A DNA stretch of 64,000 bases from Cliona cf. orientalis. Its lineage: Eukaryota; Porifera; Demospongiae; Clionaida; Clionaidae. The position numbers were made by a program, and so were the translations under genes. The DNA is taken from NCBI GenBank assembly GCA_963930775.1, contig OZ005695.1, forward strand, positions 806,001 through 870,000. Direction: 5' to 3'. The notes beneath the pieces were generated by a model that was not told the DNA's origin, ran no database searches, and saw only the letters and a list, made by a program, of their open reading frames with translations. Positions 37,401 through 47,530 of the stretch are shown here, piece by piece (within the stretch, counting starts at the first letter, position 1; every line of letters begins with the position of its first letter).

Positions 37401-40400
37401 ATCGGATGCAGTCACTAGCTCCTCAGGAAGGGCAAGAGGTACTTGGTGCTTCTGAATGGATCGGCTTGATATCGACTCTTTCTGATCGACTAAAATTCTA
37501 TACTCCTTAGCACTCTTGCGAAGGTAGAGCATGACCTTGTATGTAAAGCAGAGATTATCGCCTTCCAGGGAGAGTGCTGCAGTCTTGTGGTGACTGAAAT
37601 GGTGAATCTCAAGTCGTTTGAGTGTAGGATTGACGAAATCACTCTGCGAGAGACCTTCTGGCCTGTCAAATCTCATATGTGAAGATTGCATTACATAGTG
37701 TTTCAATATCATGCTGAGATAGTACTCCGTGTTATGCTGGAATATTAGAATAATATACAGTGTATGCAATAAATTTAAAAAATTAACAGAGAGCTACTAG
37801 TAATCTACATACCTCGTGAAACATATCTTCCTTAATCTCTTCATCAGTTGGGAATTCAAAGTCGCTGTTCTTGCACTCAACAAGGCCGAGAGTACTGCCG
37901 ACTTTACGAAACGTCACATGACAAGGTATAACATTGGATCTGTGTCTCTTCACGTGCTGTAGCACTCCACGCAAGTCCTGCAGTGCATCAAGGACACTTT
38001 TCGGACCGTCACTATTCCTGTGCCTTCTCTTAGTAAGCTGTTGGAACATTCTCTCACTGGTTGGGTGGCCTCCCAGCTTCGCATCAATCGTCTGGTAGAG
38101 GCGTCGCTCAAGGTGGTGAACCACTCGCTGCATACTGGTATGCACGTGTGTGTCGTTGCTATCTTGAATCACTTCCAGCTGCTCAATCATCGATGTACTT
38201 AATTCATTCTGAAAATTCTGAAGAAAGACAAATGTACACACACAATAATACAATGGCACATCTGGTAAAGTACAGCTTCTTGGATTGTGTGTTACAATAG
38301 TATTATTACCTTCTCAGGATTGTGCTTGCTCTTGTACTTTTCTGGCACACTGCAAGTGGGATTCTTAAGCTTGGTGGAGGTAGGGTCAAGGTACCTCAGC
38401 ATTCGTGGAATTATGTCATCATCGACGTAGATGGCATGGAAACGGCTTTTGTCGGCAACTCTGTCGGAGAAGTTCGGAGCCCTGGGCAGTGGGATGATCG
38501 GCTGACCGAACGTGATGCACAAGAGATTCTTCTCCAGTAGCTCGGGACAGATGCCTTGGCTCAGGCTCCACAGGTGGGTGGCACACAGATGGGCTAGTAT
38601 CCCTCCAAATGAAAAACCTTAAAGTCGGATACATTCATAGCTAATATCCAAGCAACTCAGCACAATAATTATTAATATTATCTGATTTGATACAAATGTT
38701 CAGTACCACCCCTCAAAACTGCCAAGGAATCATTAATAATCCATTATTATCATTCACATTATCCATGCAAGTGTGGACTAACAATCATTATTAACATTTT
38801 GGATGCAAGTGTGGAGCATGCACGTGTACCTGTCAACACCACTGATGCTCCCTCCCACAGTCTTTCCAAAATGAACTGAATGGGTAGCTGTTCCAGCTGC
38901 TTTCTGAACCCTGCGATTATTAATAGTAGATATACATGAATAATTTAGAGGGGATACTGAACTAATATATTGGGGGGGGGGGGGGAGAATTGCATCCCCC
39001 CTTGCCCATTTCACCCCCTACAAACTTCCTTCTTTGAATAAGCTGGGCATACCTTCTTCAAATGAGACATGACCGCAACTCCACTCCTTCAAACTCTGGT
39101 GGCTGCTGAATGCCATGTAATAGATCACATGACCATCAGGTTCAGTCTCTCCCTTGGCAATCAGATACTGATGAACAGGGGCGCTGTGTATCGCACTTGG
39201 GCTCAGTAGTGGCCACGGTATTTCTCTATTTGAACTCTCAGCTAACTTGCTATCACTTGTGCTGGACTCTATGTCGTGATCGGATCCCGTACAGGATTCG
39301 AGAAAGTCATTCTCGGGTTGAGAGCCTTTTTCTTCCTTTCCCGTAAGTGAAAGAAGGTCAGATTTATTGACTTCAGAGAGTGAATGTGGATAAATAAGAT
39401 AGTCCGAGGCACTCTTCAACTCAGAACAGTCCAACAAGTGACAAGCTAGGAGAGAATTTTGGACAGCTACTTCGCCAAAATTTACTTCACTAAACGGCTG
39501 CTCTTCTAGGGTCTGCTCGAGGCTTGATATCGATGACTCAGGATTGCGGACAGCATTTTGTTTCAGGATCTCCGCTTTGCACCACTGATAGGTGTCACCA
39601 TCAATCACAATGTCAGTGTCTTTGGTGTGGAGATTTTCAAGAGCTCTTTGAATGATATGAACTTCAATACCCATATCCAGAGATGTCGTGATGAAGGATT
39701 TCATGGCCGTCTTGTTCATTTCTACTTTACTTTCTTTAGCTTTCTCAGATTCAGAAGGAATACTTTGAAGAGCGATTAGCTGTTCTCTCAGCCTCTTCAT
39801 TGGACCATCAATCTTTGATTTAACTAAAAGGAGCATACGTTGGAGAGTTAACTTGTTAATCTCATCAAGGCTGTTAATATTTAATACACAACTTACCAGA
39901 GCTTCTATCAACATTTGGAGACAGAGTATTCGACTGCAGCATGCCATTTTCTCCGGTTGCTGCCATGAACTGATGATCAGCGCTGCTACTACTAACACCA
40001 GGTAAGGTCACTGCTGATTGTCCGGTAATTATTGCACTAGAAGTACCTAAAACCAGTCAAGAGTAATTGTCAGTGTATGTCCAGCCACAGTAAGGATGAA
40101 CTATAATATTATATCATCTATGGTCGTACTGTAAATTTATGGTCAGATATTGAATGCACACTGGAGCCTATTTTACTTGGAAATGGCACCAGCACTCACC
40201 AAGTAGGTTATCTGCAAGATTTTCCAATTCGTCCACCTTCTTGATGTGCTGGCAAAAGCTTTCAAAGAAGCTCGGGTCGCCTTCGACCTTGGCTCGTAGT
40301 TTGTCCATGACGCTGCTGTAGTCTTCGCTGTCATTCGCGTCATCCTTCTCATCCTCCGTTATGATTTCCAGCTCCTCAAACGCCTCGAGCATGTCCACAT

Positions 40401-40482
40401 TCTCTTTGCATGATCGAACAAGTTCCTCGCTGTGAGTGGACAGAGATTGGAGAGCAGCCTCTCTTTCCAAGCGGTCGTCCAT
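34445..40482 (-). CDS. CARD-like / alpha-beta hydrolase / GTPase protein, gene 1
   Basis: Eleven exons encode about 1,500 residues. Exon 1 (40482-40200) is a CARD-like six-helix domain (EELEIITEDEKDDAND, DPSFFESFCQHIKKV, LADNLLG). Exons at 40046-39897 and 39823-39053 are a Ser-rich linker and helical part. Exon 38910-38830 plus 38617-38310 form the hydrolase core, with ASVVLTGFSFGG giving a GxSxG nucleophile elbow, then CITFGQPIIP and a VDDDIIPR acid site. Exon 38217-37813 holds a conserved His (PCHVTF). Exon 37736-37315 is the beta-rich module. Exon 37163-35679 is helical and ends in the P-loop GLVNSGKST. Exon 35618-35434 has DFPGVDDQD (G3), exon 34918-34747 has LTHGD (G4 position), and the last exon ends at 34445. 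The ATG at 40482 is preferred over an upstream in-frame TTG. The family is not one I can name; the hydrolase resembles class-3 lipases and plant EDS1. Confidence 0.8.
35031..35234. repeat. Long imperfect hairpin (foldback) in an intron of gene 1
   Basis: The left arm runs CCACCTGTATGGTATAGCCT then CAAGCACGAGTAGATGAG. The right arm is its complement, CTCATCTACTCCTGCTTGAG then GCCGGCTATACCCTACAGGTGG. A second inner pair, TGCATCAGCTGTTCAAGGTA and TACCTTGAAAGCTGATGCA, brings the arms nearly together. This would be a near-continuous stem of about 85 base pairs, typical of a MITE. Confidence 0.85.
38971..38986. repeat. Poly-G run in an intron of gene 1
   Basis: A run of about 14 G residues interrupts the intron between the linker exon (39053) and the hydrolase exon (38910). 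It could form a quadruplex, and its exact length may be a sequencing artefact. Confidence 0.7.
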
Positions 40483-40605
40483 TTTCAATCAGTTGAGCTC
40501 ACGTCACTCTGCGGTTTGCACCTAATTAACGGATACCGCCCCCTGAAGGCAACTCTTTTCCATAAAAAAAAATTGATACGCTGAAGCATAAGTTTGGGCA
40601 GAACA
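40483..40605. promoter_or_regulatory. Compact bidirectional promoter between family genes 1 and 2
   Basis: The start codons of the two divergent hydrolase-GTPase genes are only 123 bases apart, so they must share regulatory DNA. A TTAATTAG-like and an AAAAAAAATTG tract are present; I see no clear TATA box. Confidence 0.6.
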
Positions 40606-43600
40606 ATGGCAGCAGGCTCTCCACCCGATAAGAAATGTTACAGCGGACTCAAAGCGCCCGACGCCAAGGTGGCTAAGAATGCTATCGCGAAAGCAGCCAA
40701 ATCCCTCCGCGCCTTGCTCGCGAACGATGAAGAGAAACTCGAAGTTTTGATTCAGCACGGTCTGATTCGAGACAAAAACGCTAAAAGTGTTACAAAAGAA
40801 CTGCAGGAGATCGTCGTGCAAGAGCCGGCTTTGTTTTGGATCCTACTTCGAGAGATCGAAAATTTTGCTGACGGAGCAGAAGCGGCGAAGAAACTGGAAG
40901 GTACAGCAGAATGGATTTTAGATTTTAGAAAGCAGCAGTATCTTGAGTGATATTGTTTATTTGTAATTTCAGCTAATTGTCCTTCCACTGATCACAAAAC
41001 CGATGCAGCCAAACCTACAGTTCACGAAGCTCGAGTGGTTCTAGGTAAGACTCATTTGGTAATGGTCGTTTGCATTCATATCGCGTTCTGTAATTTTGAT
41101 GATCATTACCTAATTCCCAGTCATACTTTTGCACTCTTAGGCAATTTAAGAAAGAAATTGAGTGTTTTGAAGGATATGAACCCAACAGAAGACATCATCA
41201 AACCTGCAATTATTGAAGCTATTTCTCAGGAGTTGAAAAACTCCACTGACATTGGACTCATCACGAATGAACTTTCGTGCATGCAGCAAGAGGAGCTAAT
41301 CTCACCAGAGCTGCTGACTTGGGCCACTGCTGAAACACAGAGGGAGCACCGACACATGCTTGCAATAAATGTCGATGATTACGATCAACTAGTGATGATG
41401 TGTCCTCCAGTCGAACTCAGCCTTGATGATCTTTACAATGCATCCCTTTGCAGTACCATGGTTAACAAGTCAAGTGACACAGAGCATTGCAAGAGGTTAC
41501 TTCAAAGTCTCTCCTACAATCCTCTGAAGGAGCTATCCCTTTCGCAACCGACTGATGTAGCAACATTTCCAAAGTGTATGATTGCGATCAGTGAGCCTAA
41601 TGGAGGTGGGGCCACCACATCCACGTACTACGTTGCTTTCGAGAATATTGTCGACTATAAAGCCTGGAAGCTGTTCGATGATGATCAGAAGGCATCCTTT
41701 GGGAAAGGTACTATAATTATAGTGCTACAATTTGAATTTTATTTCCCTTCAAATTTTATGCAGTGCTTGAACATCAGATTGAGAAAATTCCTACCCTTTA
41801 CTTTGAAACAATCATCAAAAGAGAAGAAAGGCTGGTTCTTACCGGTAGGCTAGAGATCGATTTGATTATTATAATTATCTAAAACTTCCTTTTTTGTAGG
41901 ATTTTCCTTTGGTGGTGTGTTGGCCCAGATGGTAGCAGCACAGCTGTGGCTTCTACCCCACACTAGGACCGATCAGTTGATGTCCAACGTGATTTGCATC
42001 ACCTTTGGGCAGCCGCTCATCCAGAGCTTACTGCTGACACACGTTGCCGAGAGTTATCCAGACTTCAAGAACAGTGTTCACGCTATTGGCTTGAAAGATG
42101 ATAATTTTCCATCCATTGTGGAAAAAATTGACTCTCAGACTATCACAAAGAGGGTAAGCATTATTATATTTCGTAGCCTAATAACTGCCGCATTTAATAA
42201 CATGATTGTGTTTGCCAGATTGGACTGTTTACAGCCTTGGAGAATCTTCAATGTTTACAGGAGTTTTATTGCACTCAAGAACAATTGTGTATGGAAAATG
42301 CACTAGTAAGTACTATTAATTTAGTTTATCACCTGATTGGTAATGTAATAATATTATATAGACTGAAATACCTTCAAACTCCCAACTTGGTGCATCGGGT
42401 GAAATGATGGCTTCAACTACTTCACAAAATGAGCCAAGGTGCTTTGATGAGCACGAAAAAGGTTCTGAACGAGCCAAAATAGTGCGAGATCCAAAAGTGT
42501 TAGCAGCTAAGAGAGAACTTAAGAAACTACTACAATCACAGCACGACAAATCTGATGTACCGACGGATTTTGCTGCTAAATGTCACCTGATTTTGTGTGC
42601 TGATTCAGGGTTGAAACTGATTGAAATGAGCGAAGGATTACAGGAAAGTTTGAAGTGTGATAAAATGGACGATTTAATCAATCAAGAATGCTTCAATAAA
42701 GTGAGTACCTGTAATTCCTAATTATACAATAATTATGATAAGATTACATTTCGTAGCATTCTTATGGTGTCTACTATCGATCTGTTAAAAAGCTGGCTAA
42801 AAATCACCGGACAAATAATCAACCAATCTCCAGTGACTTTCTTTGTCCTCTCATTGAACAAGTGAAGGTCACTTGGTATGGAAGTGAGGCGATTATTGTG
42901 GTAAAGGGGCACAGACTATGGTTTGTCCACTCCATTCGCCTACCAGCTACAGCAGCTGCCAAAGAGCCATTTCAAGCACAAGAGACCTCTGTGAGCTTTA
43001 AAGCAAAAGTGAGCGACTTCAACGGGAAAGAAGATGAGGTGATTGTTTTATCCCACTTTTCTGAACCAATAGCAAAGAAAGTGTGTGTGGAATCAAATGT
43101 AAGTTGGTTGCTGCATACTGTTGTATACATCATTCATAGCATGGTTTAGCAGATATAGTGTATTGATCTTGTATTCAATCTGTAATAATTGTGATGCTAA
43201 ATATAATAAACCTTGATTATCTACTTTTTATATACAGCCAGATAATTTGAGCCCAAGGGGTAGGCAAATTGCCAGATTGGAGCCAGCTCGCCTCCTTGAG
43301 CTTGCTTTTATGATGTCATTGCTAGAGAAGAGTGCAGATCGGTTCAACAAGTCGAGTCAGTTGCAACTAAGTGACATGCCACCTTTTGTTACCTATTTTA
43401 AGCAGTTTCTGCTCGACATGCTCTCCGTCGTTCCGTACGAGAGTATTTTGTGTGCAGTTGCTCACTGCCGCAACAAAAGTACAGCAGACCTCTGCTCACG
43501 TATGATCAAGAAGCTAAGCATACAATTTCCTTTCTCTCTAACGATGTACGCTAGTTCATTTGTGGCAGCATTTCAGATTCAGCATCAAAAGTCCGGTGAA

Positions 43601-45635
43601 GCGAGTATGACTGAAGTTTTCGATCAGCTGCCATTTGAAGACTGCGCTTACTTCATTTGGCTGAAGGCAAAGTATCTGAAGGGAACTTCATCAAAAGCAG
43701 CAGTCACTTCATTTTCGGAGGAAATCTTTACCGACCCATATATCTTCATATCCCTTCATCTTCTCGATGAAGATGCTCTGTATCTAAGAAGGTTAGTGCA
43801 GCAGTCTCTTGAGCAAGTTGAAACTCTTTCAAAAGTGAGAGCTGTCTCCAATAAATCAGCCACTGATCTGTTTAGTTGGAGCAATGCAGGTTCCAGCTCA
43901 TCAAAGAAGGGAGCAAGGACACTGAAATCACCAATTTCAGTTCTCATTGAAGGAAGACAGGTGCTGCATCCGATCCCGAAGAAGGACATATCGACAACCC
44001 CTCACAAGTCAGACACCACAAGACCTCGCACTTACGATGAAACGATGAAGGTGCTCGACAATGCTCGTGGTGGTCAGATTGATTTGAGTACGGGGGTGCT
44101 TTGCGGCTTCATGTATCAGCACGTTCGAGTGCCTTTCACTGAATTTAACCCGATGACCTTTTGGAAGAGCCTACGTCATCACATTGCCCCCTACTCAGAT
44201 GTATTCAAGAATGATTCTGAGTTCTGGACGTCCATACTGAAAAGATGCCAAAGAGCTATTACTAAGGGCTCACAAGTTGCAGAGCGCACGTATGACGCCA
44301 AGCTGAAGTTCCTGGTGAATAACATTGACCCTGAAACAAAAGGTCATACCACTCCCACTGCATCAGAGCATTCAATGTACACATTTGAGAAAAAGCTGAA
44401 AGAGCTCTGCTTGGAAAGAGGAATCACAAAAGATAAACCAATCGATCGAATCGTTCATGCTTGGAAAGTGCATTTTGAGCACGAAAACTGTCCAATGGCA
44501 AAAGTTGCTACAACCCACCGGTCGCTGATCAGTCGATGGATTAAGTGGTCCTTGATGATCCATGAACTTCGACTTACCCTAGAAAAGCACATCACAATCG
44601 CCATACCTGGACTGGTCAACTCTGGCAAGACACAACTGATACGGAGCCTTTTTGGTTTAGACGTAAGTGTTATAAAGACTACTGTATTGCTGATTTTTTT
44701 ATATTTTATCTTCTCTTCATCGTAATGATCCAGGTCAAAGCCGGCACTACTGAGCAGCGGCGTACGATTGTACCCTTTATGTACACTCTTGCTCCTGATG
44801 TTAAAAATGTCCACATAATTGATCTACCAGGAGCTGACGATAGTGATAGGAATGTTTCTCAGCTCACAGAGTTCTTGAAATTCATTTCACAGATTGTGGT
44901 ATTTGTTGTCAGCTATGAGTAAGTTCATACGGAATAATGAATGGTCTTAGTTATGAAACTATGTGATTTTTGATGAATTTTTTTGCTTTTTCATTCAGCA
45001 AAGCTCATACAAAGGATGCTAAGAGATGGCTGGAACTGTTTGAGAACGAATTAAAAGATGAATCAGCTAAGCCCAATAAAGACTCAGATGATTGCATCGT
45101 CATATCGGACCCCCAGTTTGAATCTAGCAGGATCGAAGGAGAAAAATCTGATGTTCCAATTCTCATGTGCATGACATTTGCTGACAGACTACTCGCTGAA
45201 ATGTTGGATGATAGTGGTGAATACAACAAGGCAAGGGCCAAAAAAGACATTGCAAAACATTTTGAGGTGAGTGTCCCTATGTCATAGATCAAACCAATAG
45301 CACACACAGCCATGTGGGGAGTGGGGGGGGGGGAGGGGCAATAATATTAATTCTAATTTTTAGACCTCGCTTTTCTATCGTAGGACATATCTAGTGCCTA
45401 CTATGGCCAAAGAGTGTGGGTACCTGAAGGGAAAAGAACTCTTGGCTACTACTGCTTCAATCTGAGCAAGAGCACTCTCAACGACGAGGATGTGAAAGCG
45501 GTGGGCATCAAAGTACCGTCTGACGTGGGGGAGTGGATATGTCGGCAGATCAGAGATGAATTGCATGAAAATGACACTGCAGATCAACTTGAAGCCTACT
45601 TTAGTCAGTCCTGTAGAAAACTCAAGGAATTGTAA
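40606..45635 (+). CDS. CARD-like / alpha-beta hydrolase / GTPase protein, gene 2
   Basis: The most readable member: twelve exons sum to 4,167 bases in perfect frame (1,388 residues). They are 40606-40900, 40973-41044, 41141-41707, 41764-41844, 41900-42153, 42219-42305, 42362-42700, 42757-43098, 43238-44662, 44734-44918, 44999-45266 and 45384-45635. Domains: helical CARD-like fold 1-98; helical/beta part 123-338 with YYVAFENIVDYKAW; hydrolase elbow GFSFGG at about 339-344, then VICITFGQPLIQ and the acid site LKDDNFPSIV; candidate His at about 527 (KCHLILCADSGLKL); beta module about 566-679; helical region 680-1135; P-loop GLVNSGKT near 1138-1145; DLPG near 1184; CMTFAD at the G4 position; C-terminal helices. 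Presumably cytosolic, as no signal or membrane helix is seen. The start ATG at 40606 is preferred over an upstream TTG. Function unknown; an immune sensor or effector is the leading inference. Confidence 0.85.
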
Positions 45636-46001
45636 GCATTCAAAGAGTGCAAAAATTTTAGCCAATAATAATCAATAAGCATTCTGACATGTATATGCTT
45701 AGTTCTCTATGTTAACCTAATAATATTGTTATTATTATTGTGATCTGCTATATATACTGAAATCATATTTAGAGGATCAAGATAAAGAGCTTACCATATA
45801 TGAAATTGTGTACACTTGTCTCATCACATGTACTAGATTTAAACAATCAGTACATTGTCTGCTCATCAATGGGCTACTCCATAAAAGTACCCACCATTGG
45901 ATGAAGTGTTTTGTCATGCTGCTGAGAATCTAGTCTATTGTCATAAACTTAATTTTGAGTTCTGAAAACTGTTTGCAAAAAATTTATATGTAACTATTTC
46001 A
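45636..46001. other. Short gap between gene 2 and the ITAM adaptor
   Basis: These 366 AT-rich bases must contain the 3' end of gene 2 and the promoter of the adaptor. No open frame or repeat is evident. A GTAAGC overlaps the stop codon of gene 2, but its phase does not fit splicing into the adaptor. Confidence 0.5.
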
Positions 46002-47370
46002 ATGGTGGAAGGTAAGCTGTGATCCACTTGAAAAAGACTAATTCCCATGTTGTATATTATTATAGCAAATACCACAGTGGTGGAGTCAATATTCCCACTA
46101 TCAACCAATGCAACCACTCTAACTGATGATGCATCACCAACTTGGTCATGGATTGTGGCTGGAGTGGTTGGCAGCTTATTTCTCCTGACAGTGGTGCTGC
46201 TACTGGTCATTGCTGTACCTGTGGTGGTCACAAAAAAGAGAAAGAAGAAATACAATATCAGTGGCCAAGATGTCGAGATCCGCCAACAAAACACATCCAA
46301 TGTGACAAACAGTAAGTTGTAGGTACATTAAAAAAAAATTATCTGGGCGGATCATCTATCTATAGCCTCTGGATATGATCGTTTTAAATCAAATTTAATT
46401 TGCAGCAGTAACGTCACAAATGAGGTCCTTGAAGTATCATCGAGGTGTTTCTACCAACCGCCATAGTCATGTGACTGTTGGAAGAACAGAGAGCGGACAG
46501 CACAAGCACATGCAGGTTGTAAACAAGGGCTACCTATTGGCTTCAAACGAACCACACCAGAACAATGGAGTTGCTACTCATGATCAAAAGCGATCACTAA
46601 AGCCAAGGGTGGCCATCTTGCCAAAGCTCAGAGAGAATGAGGGAGAGGAGTACGACAGCGACTACTCCGAAGTAGCCATCACTACCAAAGCAGATGACAC
46701 AAGTCAAGTCCGGGAGACCGAGGAAAGTCTTGGCATGTCCATACATCAGAACGTTGCTTACGACCTGGATGAAGATGCCATTGCAACAGTGAATTCTCTA
46801 CGCCAAACAGCTGTATTTGGAAGCCCCATCAAGTCCGGTGGCGGTGTACCTCCTCCACAAGCGAAGAAGCCCCCAGCTGTGAAGGTGAAACCAAAGAGAA
46901 TGACATCATCATCTTCATCATCAAGCTTTGAAGCTTCAGTCTTGTACGATGTTCCCAAGAACAATATGTATAAGCCTCTGTGTCTTGAGGACTCCGTTGT
47001 CGATAGTGTATATGATGTGGTGAGGAGCGAGTATGGTGAAGAAGTTGAAACTGCACTCACTGATCATGAGGACATTCCACGGCCGCGACAACAGTCCAAT
47101 GATCCCCAGTACACTAACACAAGCGGTAGCGTTCGAGGGTCTGTTCAAGAGCGATCGAGAGGATACTATAACCAAAGAGATCTAGAACTGATGAAGCACG
47201 CCGAGGTGCTGTATGCCAATCTTAAAGAGGATTCTGATGATTTATATCAAAATCTGAAGAGAGAATCAGATATCAGTGAAGTGTTTTATGGCAATTTGAA
47301 TCAGGAGGAGGATACTGAAGAAAGAGATTACTACAATCGAAGAGAAATGATGTTAAGAGAAAATAACTGA
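46002..47370 (+). CDS. Single-pass transmembrane adaptor with ITAM and many tyrosine motifs
   Basis: Three exons fit in phase: 46002-46011 (ATGGTGGAAG then GTAAGC), 46066-46311 and 46406-47370, together 406 residues. The outer part is only about 28 residues with two N-glycosylation sites (NTT, NAT) and no signal peptide. One membrane helix follows (WIVAGVVGSLFLLTVVLLLV), then a KKRKKK stop-transfer. The cytosolic tail of about 340 residues has at least ten tyrosine motifs, including YDSDYSEV, YDVP, YDVV, YTNT, YANL at 355, YQNL at 366, YGNL at 380 and YYNR. YANL-x7-YQNL is a full ITAM (YxxL-x6-8-YxxL), and the YxN sites suit Grb2-type SH2 domains. There is also a Pro-rich VPPPQAKKPP segment. 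The layout resembles LAT/PAG-type adaptors with a DAP12-type ITAM. The tiny first exon is the weakest point; a start at the in-frame ATG at 46047 is the alternative. Confidence 0.78.
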
Positions 47371-47530
47371 ATACCAGCTTTAATAAGGCTAATAGATTTA
47401 TAACATTGTGTGAATTGTACTATTTATTGTAACACCATTATTATTAAACACAAAGCATAGAATCTGATTACAATTAGCTCACATTATACTGCCCACCATT
47501 ACATACATAACAAAAACAGGAGTTGCATGG

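Noticed and set aside
45627..46070. Gene 2 splicing into the membrane and ITAM exons to make a receptor fusion
   Set aside because: A GTAAGC overlaps the stop of gene 2, but the phase (two extra bases) does not match the adaptor acceptor, whereas a small ATG exon at 46002-46011 fits exactly.
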